Positions 26,062 to 34,280 of a stretch of DNA of 64,000 bases are shown here, in pieces. Origin of the DNA: Flavobacteriaceae bacterium MAR_2009_75. GTDB lineage: Bacteria > Bacteroidota > Bacteroidia > Flavobacteriales > Flavobacteriaceae. The translations under genes were made by a program, and so were the position numbers. Position 1 is the first letter of the stretch; every line of letters begins with the position of its first letter. The stretch is from NCBI GenBank assembly GCA_002813285.1, contig PHTZ01000001.1, positions 310,001 to 374,000 of the forward strand, read 5' to 3'. The notes under the pieces were generated by a model. It made no database searches. It had not been told where the DNA came from and worked only from the letters and a program-made list of their open reading frames with translations.

Positions 26062-27600
26062 CTAGCAAATAACACAGAAACCAGGGTCATCTGTCAAATT
26101 CGGACCTGGATTTCGCCAAGAACCAATGCCCTCAATAAGTTCATCGGAATTTTCTGGTCCCCATACACCTGCGGCGTACCCATACATTCGCACATCTTTG
26201 CCACTCTCCCAATATTTTAAAATAGGATCCACAAACTCCCATGCCGCCTCAACTTCATCTGCCCTGGCATAAAGTGTAGCGTCACCCTGCATAGCGTCTA
26301 AAAGTAGTCTTTCATAGGCATCCATAACATGGGTTTCGGCCAAATTAGCATAATAAAAATCAAGGTTCGCCCGTTCAACTTTGAAGCCTTGCCCAGGTAC
26401 TTTGACTCCGAATTTTACTAAAATTCCCTCATCAGGCTGAATACGAATAATCAACTTATTGTCTTTGTCGTGCACACCTGAATCTTTAAAAATCTGATGG
26501 TGAGGAGTTTTAAAGTGAATGACAACCTCGGTAACCTTCGTGGGCATTCTTTTGGCCGTTCTAACATAAAACGGAATGTTCTTCCACCTCCAATTATCTA
26601 CAAAAAACTTTATCGCTGCATAAGTTTCGGTGGTCGAATTTTTATCTACCCCTTCTTCTTCTCGATACCCTTTGACCGATTTGCCATCAATCGTTGAACT
26701 GGTATATTGTGCACGTATCGTATTGTCGAACAGCTCTTTTTCATCTTTCATTATTCTAAGCGACTTCAAAGCCTTGACCTTCTCATTTCTGATATCTTCT
26801 GGCGCATCGCTAATAGGTGGCTCCATAACCACTAAAGAAACAATTTGTAACAAATGATTTTGAAACATATCACGAAGAGCACCCGACTTATCATAATACC
26901 CACCTCTCTTTTCTACACCAACCTGTTCAGCATTGGTAATCTCAACATGGTGAATATAGTTCCGGTTCCACAGGGGTTCGAAAATACTATTCGCGAAACG
27001 AGTAACTAAAAGGTTTTGAACCGTTTCTTTACCCAAGTAATGATCGATACGGTATATCTGATGTTCTTTAAAAAATTGCTGTAAACCTTTGTTCAATTGC
27101 TTTGCGGTTTCTAAGCTATAACCGAAAGGTTTTTCGACGATCAAACGTTTCCAACCGTGGTTTTGAGTACTCATACCGGCATCTGCTAAGCGCTGAGCAA
27201 TAGTCTCATATAAGGTTGGGGGCGTAGAAAGGTAATAAATAATGTTACCTGAAGTATTATGTTTGTTCTTAAGGTCCTCAATTCTATTTCTCAGTTTACC
27301 ATAATCGGTATCGTAACTTCCGCCCAAATCTTCATAAAAGAATTTATCGGCGAACTTTTTGATATATTCTTCATCTTGATCTTTAATCTTATCTTTAAGA
27401 TAAGAACTGTCCGATACCACTTTTTTTCTAAATTCCGAATCGGTCATATCGCTTCTACTGGCACCTAAGACCACAAAATTTTCGCCTAACTGATCAGCCA
27501 CATAAAGGTTGAAAAGTGCCGGAACTAATTTTCTTGCCGTCAGGTCGCCCGAAGCGCCAAATATCACAAGAATCTGATTTTCTGTCTTATTCATAGCCAT
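26062..27600 (-). CDS. zwf: Glucose-6-phosphate 1-dehydrogenase
   Basis: 512 residues (ATG 27600; ATG 27594 is equally possible). Rossmann motif VIFGASGDLTARKL, the active-site signature RIDHYLGKE with the catalytic His region, and EKPFG. NADP(+)-dependent oxidation of glucose-6-phosphate to the lactone is the entry to the oxidative pentose phosphate pathway and the main NADPH source in the cytosol. The C-terminus is intact (GPNLTDDPGFCVIC). Divergent from gnd with a shared 154-bp control region. Confidence 0.97.
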   Translation of the reverse strand: MAMNKTENQILVIFGASGDLTARKLVPALFNLYVADQLGENFVVLGASRSDMTDSEFRKKVVSDSSYLKDKIKDQDEEYIKKFADKFFYEDLGGSYDTDYGKLRNRIEDLKNKHNTSGNIIYYLSTPPTLYETIAQRLADAGMSTQNHGWKRLIVEKPFGYSLETAKQLNKGLQQFFKEHQIYRIDHYLGKETVQNLLVTRFANSIFEPLWNRNYIHHVEITNAEQVGVEKRGGYYDKSGALRDMFQNHLLQIVSLVVMEPPISDAPEDIRNEKVKALKSLRIMKDEKELFDNTIRAQYTSSTIDGKSVKGYREEEGVDKNSTTETYAAIKFFVDNWRWKNIPFYVRTAKRMPTKVTEVVIHFKTPHHQIFKDSGVHDKDNKLIIRIQPDEGILVKFGVKVPGQGFKVERANLDFYYANLAETHVMDAYERLLLDAMQGDATLYARADEVEAAWEFVDPILKYWESGKDVRMYGYAAGVWGPENSDELIEGIGSWRNPGPNLTDDPGFCVIC

Positions 27601-27670
27601 AGAAAAATTTAAGCCGTAAAAGTATCGAAAAGTATAGGCATTAGCAACGAGTTTACCCTAACTTAATCAC

Positions 27671-27697
27671 TTGTCTCAATATTTTCATTTAATTTTG
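27671..27697 (+). promoter_or_regulatory. Candidate promoter for gnd
   Basis: TTG at 27671-27673 and TAATTTTG (TAnnTTTG) at 27690-27697 with 16 bases between; the gnd ATG is 58 bases downstream. The -7 box is an exact match, the spacing is short. Confidence 0.5.
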
Positions 27698-27754
27698 ATA
27701 TTCATGGTTCAGCAGTTAAATTTTGAACCCTTTGGTTAAACAGAAAACTATACT

Positions 27755-29167
27755 ATGGAAGGAAAATATGATTTTGGATTGGTCGGTCTCGGAGTTATGG
27801 GACGCAATTTTATATTGAACGTTGCCGACAATGGTTTTTCGGCTTTTGGTCACGATCTCGATGCCGAAAAGGTAAAAGCCCTTAAGGAAGAAGGTGGGCA
27901 CGAGGCAACGGTCAATGCATCTACAAGTATAAAGACCTTTGTACAGGCTTTAAAGCAACCTCGTAAGATTATGTTGTTGGTGCCTGCCGGTAAGATTGTA
28001 GATTCTGTAATCGAGAGTCTCTTGCCCCATATTGACAGAGGAGACATTATTATTGATGGAGGCAACTCGTTCTTCACAGATACCGACAGACGTGAAGAAT
28101 ATCTTCAAGAAAAGGCCATAAATTTCTTTGGCGCAGGTGTTTCCGGAGGTGCAAAGGGCGCCCGTTTGGGGCCTAGTATTATGCCGGGCGGTTCTAAATC
28201 TGCTTACGCCCACATAAAACCTATATTCGAAGCCGTTTCCGCTAAGTACAATGGTGAGCCCTGCGTGGCATACTTAGGCCCTAAATCATCGGGCAATTAT
28301 GTGAAAATGGTACATAATGGTATCGAGTACGGACTCATGCAATTGACCTCGGAAATTTACGATCTTCTTAAAAAGGCCGGAGGATATACAAATGAAGAAC
28401 TGCATACCACTTATACTAAATGGAACGAGGGTCGCTTACAATCGTTCTTGGTAGAGATTACCTCTAAAATATTTATTCAGAAGGATGACGTCAACTTAGG
28501 TAAACTTGGTTTATTAGATCAAATCTCTGACAAAGCCAAGCAAAAAGGTACTGGCAAATGGACAAGCCAGAACGCCATGGACCTCGGTATACCGGTGCCT
28601 TCAATAGATATCGCCGTTAGCATGCGTGAAATTTCGGCACTAAAGCTTGAGCGCACGGCCGCCGATAAACTTTATGACAAACCTGAAGTGGAAACTATTG
28701 ATAAAGCAGAACTAGAAAAAATGGCCGAGGAGGCACTTTACTTTGCATTTATTATTACCTATGCGCAAGGTCTTCATCAATTAGCCGATGCTTCAAAGGA
28801 ATATAAGTACAACCTAGATATCGCTACCATTGCCAAAATTTGGCGTGAAGGTTGTATTATTAGAGCAGGTCTTTTAGCCGATATTACCGAAGCTTTTCAA
28901 GAAGATGCCAACCTACCTAATTTGCTGGTATCACCAAATTTTGTGAAAAAAATTCAGAGTACTGTCGGTTCAGCAAGAACATTGGTAGCACACGCCGCAA
29001 AAAATGGTATTCCATTACCTGGGTTAACGAATTCACTAACCTATTTCGATGCGTATACCTCTACCCGATTGCCCTTGAATCTAATTCAGGCACAACGTGA
29101 TTATTTTGGTTCGCACACCTATGAGCGATTAGACCAAGAAGGTATATTTCACACCGAATGGGATTAA
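27755..29167 (+). CDS. gnd: 6-phosphogluconate dehydrogenase, decarboxylating
   Basis: 470 residues. NADP-binding GLVGLGVMGRNFILNVADNG, substrate motif VSGGAKGARLGPSIMPGG, catalytic Lys in KMVHNGIEYGLMQL, and QAQRDYFGSHTYERLD near the end, typical of the long dimeric class. It makes ribulose-5-phosphate, CO2 and NADPH, the third oxidative step. It is transcribed away from zwf-pgl and ends in its own terminator, so all three oxidative genes sit within 4 kb. Confidence 0.97.
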   Translation: MEGKYDFGLVGLGVMGRNFILNVADNGFSAFGHDLDAEKVKALKEEGGHEATVNASTSIKTFVQALKQPRKIMLLVPAGKIVDSVIESLLPHIDRGDIIIDGGNSFFTDTDRREEYLQEKAINFFGAGVSGGAKGARLGPSIMPGGSKSAYAHIKPIFEAVSAKYNGEPCVAYLGPKSSGNYVKMVHNGIEYGLMQLTSEIYDLLKKAGGYTNEELHTTYTKWNEGRLQSFLVEITSKIFIQKDDVNLGKLGLLDQISDKAKQKGTGKWTSQNAMDLGIPVPSIDIAVSMREISALKLERTAADKLYDKPEVETIDKAELEKMAEEALYFAFIITYAQGLHQLADASKEYKYNLDIATIAKIWREGCIIRAGLLADITEAFQEDANLPNLLVSPNFVKKIQSTVGSARTLVAHAAKNGIPLPGLTNSLTYFDAYTSTRLPLNLIQAQRDYFGSHTYERLDQEGIFHTEWD

Positions 29168-29178
29168 TAAAATTGCAA

Positions 29179-29214
29179 GTAGGGCTATCTCAACTAGATA
29201 GCCCTCTTATTTTT
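29179..29214 (+). terminator. Rho-independent terminator of gnd
   Basis: Stem AGGGCTATCT / AGATAGCCCT with loop CAACT, then CTTATTTTT; starts 14 bases after the gnd stop. Confidence 0.88.
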
Positions 29215-29221
29215 CTATTTA

Positions 29222-29776
29222 ATGACTAAATACAATTTTACTCGGTTTATGAAGTGCTCCATAGTTTTGACTATGAGTAGTTGCCTAGCTATGACCCTAT
29301 TTCTTTTTTCTTGCAAAGAGTCAGGCGATAAAGAGACTCCTGTTGAAATTTTAGATGATCATATGCTCAATAGAAATGTACAAAAAAGCTCATTGGCTTC
29401 TGAAGTGCACGAGGTATATGTGCCTATTTATTCTGACATCTATAATCAGACCCGTGATACCCGAACGCTTCTTACCGCAACATTGAGTATAAGAAATACC
29501 AGTATTCGAGACAGTCTGTTCGTTGATAAAATAGATTATTATAACACTGGGGGCTATTTGGTAAGAAAATATATCGATAAGCCTATCTACTTACGACCGA
29601 TGGAGACCATAGATTATGTTATTGAGCAACAAGATACCTCAGGTGGTACTGGCGCCAATTTTATTATACATTGGTACGCAAAAAAACCTCTTAATCCTTT
29701 ATTTCAGGCCGTTATGGTCGGTGGCCTTGGGGCTCAAGCATTTTCTTTCACAACTGAGGGTGTAGAATTGCCTTAA
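29222..29776 (+). CDS. DUF3124 lipoprotein
   Basis: 184 residues. The signal ends in the lipobox LFSC; ATG 29222 gives a long n-region, and ATG 29249 (MKCSIVLTMSSC) is a good alternative. The body matches DUF3124: VYVPIYSDIYNQTRDTRTLLTATLSIRNTS, DKIDYYNTGGYLVRKYIDKPIYLRPMETIDYVIEQQDTSGGTGANFIIHW. DUF3124 is a beta-sandwich-like envelope domain without known function. Single gene between the gnd terminator and the sensor kinase. Confidence 0.82.
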   Translation: MTKYNFTRFMKCSIVLTMSSCLAMTLFLFSCKESGDKETPVEILDDHMLNRNVQKSSLASEVHEVYVPIYSDIYNQTRDTRTLLTATLSIRNTSIRDSLFVDKIDYYNTGGYLVRKYIDKPIYLRPMETIDYVIEQQDTSGGTGANFIIHWYAKKPLNPLFQAVMVGGLGAQAFSFTTEGVELP

Positions 29777-29910
29777 ATCGTGTCAAGAGTAATAAAAGGC
29801 AGGCAAAGCACTCTATCGATCTCTGGTCAAGTATCTCTCTATTTTTATTTCAAATTGCTATATTAGTTGTCTAAAGGGCTTTCCCCACAATCCTATACAG
29901 CCCCAAACTT

Positions 29911-32118
29911 ATGTGTAAAATTAAGCTGCTAGCTTTACTGGGTTTTCTCTGTTGTTCTACTATTGCTATTGGCCAAAGCGATTCGATTTGGCCACGTGAT
30001 ACGTTAGAATCGTTTCTAAACAAATCAAATGCGGCATACGACCTGTATCAATATAAAGAAGCCATTGAATATGCTTCAGAACTCGTCGAAAAGGGAAAAG
30101 AATACAAACAAAGAGATTATGAATTTCTGGGCTACGACCTTTTAGGTGCCATATACGCTGAATCAGATGATAGTGTTCAAGGAAAGAAATACTCTGAAAA
30201 AGCTCTTGAGCTTGCTAGAGAAATAGGCGAAGACAGCTTGATAGCTTGGGGAGCACTTAACCTGGGCATTCTATATTCTGATAACAAAAACACCCTAGAC
30301 CTTGCTATTCATTATTTTGAGGAAAGCATAGCTCTTAATAGAAAACTAAAAGATTTTGACGAGGTTTACCTAACCTATATTAACTTAATATGGACCTACC
30401 TCGACAACGACGAACCTCATAAAGCGTATAAAATTCTTAAACAGGCCGAAGCTCTTCCCGTTAAAGAAATCGATACGCTGAACAAAGTTTATATGGATCT
30501 TCTATATGGACGATATCATCTAACCCAAAAAAATTATCGGGCCGCCGAGTTGAAGCTAAAATATATTGCCGACTTGGCCGATGCAGAAGATAACACCGAT
30601 CTTGCCCTTGAAGCCTATGAAAATCTGGCTAGTCTCTATAAAGAAACCTACAACTTCAAGCAAGCTTATAAGAATCTTGACAAATATCACGATTATAAAC
30701 AAAGAGCCTATACACTAAAAAAATTAGAGGAAACTGAGAAAGCAAGAGCCAAGTTTGAGTTGGAACAAGCTCACAAAGACTTAGAAGTAGCCTTAAAGGA
30801 ACAGAAATATTCTGAAGAGCTTATTTCTAAATCGAGGTCACTGACGAGTATGCTTATTTTCGTTGTAGCCATTTTACTTATTTCACTCTTAGGTATTTAC
30901 ATATTTTACAGAACTAGAAAGAAATATATAGAAAACTTACAGACTAAGAATAAAGAACTTAATGCAGCACGAGAAAAGGCAGAAAAGCTTTCGAAGGTAA
31001 AGACCAAATTTTTATCGACTGTAAGTCATGAATTGAGAACCCCACTATATGGGGTAATTGGCATATCTACTTTATTGAAGGAGGACAAAAATTTAGAAGC
31101 GTATTCCGATGATTTGAATTCACTGAAATTTTCAGCAGATTATTTGCTTTCATTAATTAACGATGTGTTATTACTCAGTAAAATGGATGCTGATTCCATC
31201 AGCTTATCTAGAATCCCCTATGAATTAGACATTTTATTGCAAAATATAGTACGATCTTTTGAGTCTACACTTCAAGAAAACGGAAATCAACTACATTTAA
31301 ATATCGATAAAGAAATACCTAATCATCTGGTGGGCGATCCTATTCGATTGTCTCAAGTGCTCATCAATTTAGTCGGTAATGCAATTAAATTTACAGAAAA
31401 CGGAAATATATGGCTTGAATTAAAACTACTTAAAAGTCGTAAAAACAATACGTTTAAAACCCAGTTCATAATAAAAGATGACGGCCCTGGCATTCCCTTA
31501 GACAAACAGAGTGCCATCTTCAATGAGTTCACCCAAATAGAAAATAACAAGCGTGGTCATAATGGAACTGGTCTTGGTCTGACCATTGTGAAGAAAATAT
31601 TAAAGTTATATAATAGTAAAATTCATTTGAGAAGTGAGCTTGGCAATGGTTCTGAGTTTAGTTTCGAATTGAATCTTACAGTTTTTGATGAAAAATCAGC
31701 GCCAAAAGAAACGATTCACAAAGTTTTAAAAACCAGTTATAAAGAGGAGGCCTTAAGTTTAAAACGAGTTCTAATAGTTGACGATAATAGAATCAATCAA
31801 AAAGTTACCCAAAAAACACTCGAAAAGTACCATATAAAATCAAGTCTTGCAGATGATGGTTCAGAAGCTGTTTCAATGTGTAAAACAAACCACTTTGATT
31901 TGGTATTGATGGACATTAACATGCCCAAAATGAATGGAACAGAAGCGGCACGCCATATTCGAAAATTCAATAAAGATTTACCGATATTAGCTTTAACAGC
32001 GGTAGAACTTGATGAAAACAAGACTGAAATTTTAAACTCGGGAATAAATGATATTATTCACAAACCCTATAATCTTTCAAAATTTCTAGAAATTATCTTG
32101 AGTTATCTTTCCAATTAG
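29911..32118 (+). CDS. Hybrid sensor histidine kinase with periplasmic TPR sensor
   Basis: 735 residues. Signal peptide (LLALLGFLCCSTIAIGQ), five to six TPR-like helical repeats in the periplasm (about 30-290, e.g. AWGALNLGILYSDNKNTLDLAIHYFEESI), a membrane helix (MLIFVVAILLISLLGIYIFY, about 313-333), coiled coil, HisKA with STVSHELRTPLYGVIG (phospho-His near 373), HATPase with N-box LVGNAIKFTENG and G-boxes DDGPGIPL and GTGLGLTIVKKI, and a C-terminal receiver (VDDNRINQK, phospho-Asp in VLMDINMPKMNG, Lys near the end). No DNA-binding output domain, so a phosphotransfer partner elsewhere is needed. Ligand unknown. Confidence 0.93.
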   Translation: MCKIKLLALLGFLCCSTIAIGQSDSIWPRDTLESFLNKSNAAYDLYQYKEAIEYASELVEKGKEYKQRDYEFLGYDLLGAIYAESDDSVQGKKYSEKALELAREIGEDSLIAWGALNLGILYSDNKNTLDLAIHYFEESIALNRKLKDFDEVYLTYINLIWTYLDNDEPHKAYKILKQAEALPVKEIDTLNKVYMDLLYGRYHLTQKNYRAAELKLKYIADLADAEDNTDLALEAYENLASLYKETYNFKQAYKNLDKYHDYKQRAYTLKKLEETEKARAKFELEQAHKDLEVALKEQKYSEELISKSRSLTSMLIFVVAILLISLLGIYIFYRTRKKYIENLQTKNKELNAAREKAEKLSKVKTKFLSTVSHELRTPLYGVIGISTLLKEDKNLEAYSDDLNSLKFSADYLLSLINDVLLLSKMDADSISLSRIPYELDILLQNIVRSFESTLQENGNQLHLNIDKEIPNHLVGDPIRLSQVLINLVGNAIKFTENGNIWLELKLLKSRKNNTFKTQFIIKDDGPGIPLDKQSAIFNEFTQIENNKRGHNGTGLGLTIVKKILKLYNSKIHLRSELGNGSEFSFELNLTVFDEKSAPKETIHKVLKTSYKEEALSLKRVLIVDDNRINQKVTQKTLEKYHIKSSLADDGSEAVSMCKTNHFDLVLMDINMPKMNGTEAARHIRKFNKDLPILALTAVELDENKTEILNSGINDIIHKPYNLSKFLEIILSYLSN

Positions 32119-32173
32119 CAGACCAAATATATAACCGGTATGTTTACCGTTTTAGAGTTTATTTTAGTACTTA

Positions 32174-32524
32174 ATGCCTAGAACCCAATATCACATTTAC
32201 GTTATCGAGCTATCAAAGAAGGTCTATTCTGAAAATAGAAAATTCAGAGAAGCAAACCCGCAGTTTAATGGGGTGTTGGAGTGTCTTTATGTAGGCATGA
32301 CAAGCAAGACGCCCAAAGAGCGGTTCGAACAGCACAAAACGGGATATAGAAACAAAAAAGGACATAACTTATCAGCGAGTATAGTAAAAAAGTACGGTTC
32401 TTATCTAAGACCTAGTCTCTACAATCACATCAAACCATTAAATACTAGAGCGGCTGCCCTAAAAATGGAAGAAACACTGGCGCTCGAACTTCGTCGCAGG
32501 CGATATGCGGTCTGGTTCAACTAA
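32174..32524 (+). CDS. Small GIY-YIG-like nuclease domain protein
   Basis: 116 residues. The order of elements fits a minimal GIY-YIG domain: IYVIEL (GIY strand), CLYVGMTSKTPKERFEQHKTGY (YIG-like strand YVG, catalytic Arg and His) and ALKMEETLALELRRRRYAVW with a candidate metal-binding Glu. The first strand is separated from the second by a 20-residue insertion (YSENRKFREANPQFNG). UvrC/Slx1-type enzymes cut DNA using this fold; here no second domain exists, so activity is uncertain. No operon partner. Confidence 0.7.
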   Translation: MPRTQYHIYVIELSKKVYSENRKFREANPQFNGVLECLYVGMTSKTPKERFEQHKTGYRNKKGHNLSASIVKKYGSYLRPSLYNHIKPLNTRAAALKMEETLALELRRRRYAVWFN

Positions 32525-32601
32525 AGACTACTTCACTTTTCCTTCCCATATCAAAAATCACTAACTTTAGAGAAGTACCCCTAAAAATTCAACTACATTT
32601 T

Positions 32602-34227
32602 ATGGAAGGATTGATAATGGATTACCCGCTCACGACCACCACTATTCTTAAATATGGAAACAATGCCTTTAAACATAAAAAAGTAATCAGCCACCTACCC
32701 GATGGCTCAAGACATGAATATACTTTTGGTGATCTCTACAAGCGCTGTAAACAACTGGCCAATGCTCTGATTAATAAACTAGGGGTTGACAAAGGTGATA
32801 TTATAGGCACCTTTGCATGGAACCATTATCAGCACGTTGAACTATACTATGGCATACCAGGTATCGGCGCTATTTGTCATACCATAAACATTAGGCTTTC
32901 ATTGCAACAGATTGAATTTATCATCAACCATTCTGAAGATAAGGTAATTTTTGTCGATGCCTCTCTCGTACCCTTATTGGAAAAAATTGCAGATAAGCTA
33001 GAGACAGTAGAGCATTATATCGTAATCAATGCTCCAAAGAAGTTCAGCACTTCTTTATTGAATGTTATACACTACGAAGATTTACTAGAGAACCAATTAG
33101 AAGAATATGAATGGCCGGTACTAAACGAAAACGATGCTTGTGGCATGTGCTACACTAGTGGCACAACAGGTTTACCAAAAGGAGTGCTTTACACACACCG
33201 TTCGACCTACCTGCACGCCCTTACGATTTCCACACCAAATGCGGCCAACTACAATAGCTCTGATATTGTTCTGCTCATCGTACCACAATTTCATGTTATG
33301 GCCTGGGGCTATCCGTATTTATGTTTGATTACCGGATCTGATATGGTCTTACCGTCTTCCCATTTACAGCCCGAAGCGATTATTTCTATTTTGCACGAAG
33401 AGAAGGTTACCAAGGCCAATGGTGTACCCACAATCTGGATGGGTGTTTACGAGGAAATGAAGAAAAATCCACCCAATCCGAAATTAGCATTGCAAGAGTA
33501 TTTAGTGGGTGGCTCGGCATTACCCGCGAGTCTCATTAAGAATATGGAAGATGATTTTGGTATTCGTGGTGTACAAGCATGGGGAATGACAGAAACTTCA
33601 CCGCTAGGCACCGTAAGCCGTTTACAGACTCATCATGAGCAATTAAGTGAAGAAAAAAAGATACAGATAAGAGCCAAGCAGGGCATAGAATTTCCAGGTA
33701 TTGAAATGCGTATTATCGGTAATGACGGTTCCGTAGCCGAACGCGACGGTAAGACAATGGGAGAACTTCAGGTTAAAGGTGCTTGGGTCATTAAATCTTA
33801 CTTTAAAACTAATAATCGGGACAATTTTACTAAGGATGGATGGTTTAGAACCGGCGATGTAAGCACAGTAGATGATTACGGGTACATGCAAATTACAGAC
33901 CGAACAAAAGATTTGATAAAGAGCGGGGGTGAGTGGATATCTAGCGTAGCTCTTGAATCTGCATTGATGTCACACCCAAAAATAAAGGAAGCTGCGGTAA
34001 TTGCCATTCCTGATGAGAAATGGGCCGAACGGCCTCTAGCACTAATTGTCAAGGCCACTGCCGAAGAACTTTTATCTAACGAAGAACTGAAAGAATTTTT
34101 ATCACGGGATTTTGCCAATTATCAAATACCTGACAAGTATATATTCGCCAATCAGATACCACGCACTAGCGTTGGAAAATTTGATAAAAAAGAAATCAGA
34201 AGACGTTACGCCCAAGGTAAACTATAA
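32602..34227 (+). CDS. Acyl-CoA synthetase (AMP-forming, medium/long-chain fatty acid type)
   Basis: 541 residues of the ANL superfamily. P-loop-like motif CYTSGTTGLPKGVLYTHRS, A5 motif GVQAWGMTETSPLGT, A7 GWFRTGDVSTVDDYGYMQITDRTKDLIKSGGEWIS and the catalytic Lys in PRTSVGKFDKKEIRR. It activates a fatty or related carboxylic acid to the acyl-CoA through an acyl-AMP. The family includes long-chain ligases and DMSP-CoA ligase DmdB-like enzymes; substrate cannot be told by eye. ATG 32602 or 32617 are both possible. Single gene. Confidence 0.9.
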   Translation: MEGLIMDYPLTTTTILKYGNNAFKHKKVISHLPDGSRHEYTFGDLYKRCKQLANALINKLGVDKGDIIGTFAWNHYQHVELYYGIPGIGAICHTINIRLSLQQIEFIINHSEDKVIFVDASLVPLLEKIADKLETVEHYIVINAPKKFSTSLLNVIHYEDLLENQLEEYEWPVLNENDACGMCYTSGTTGLPKGVLYTHRSTYLHALTISTPNAANYNSSDIVLLIVPQFHVMAWGYPYLCLITGSDMVLPSSHLQPEAIISILHEEKVTKANGVPTIWMGVYEEMKKNPPNPKLALQEYLVGGSALPASLIKNMEDDFGIRGVQAWGMTETSPLGTVSRLQTHHEQLSEEKKIQIRAKQGIEFPGIEMRIIGNDGSVAERDGKTMGELQVKGAWVIKSYFKTNNRDNFTKDGWFRTGDVSTVDDYGYMQITDRTKDLIKSGGEWISSVALESALMSHPKIKEAAVIAIPDEKWAERPLALIVKATAEELLSNEELKEFLSRDFANYQIPDKYIFANQIPRTSVGKFDKKEIRRRYAQGKL

Positions 34228-34259
34228 AAAAGGTCGTGGCACAAATTGCACCACGACCT
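34225..34259 (-). terminator. Terminator of carB
   Basis: Stem AGGTCGTGG / CCACGACCT (34231-34239 with 34251-34259) with an 11-base loop. The A-run at 34225-34230 becomes the U-tract for the minus strand; it starts 22 bp after the carB stop. Confidence 0.82.
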
Positions 34260-34280
34260 CTTCCATTTATCAAAGGTAAG

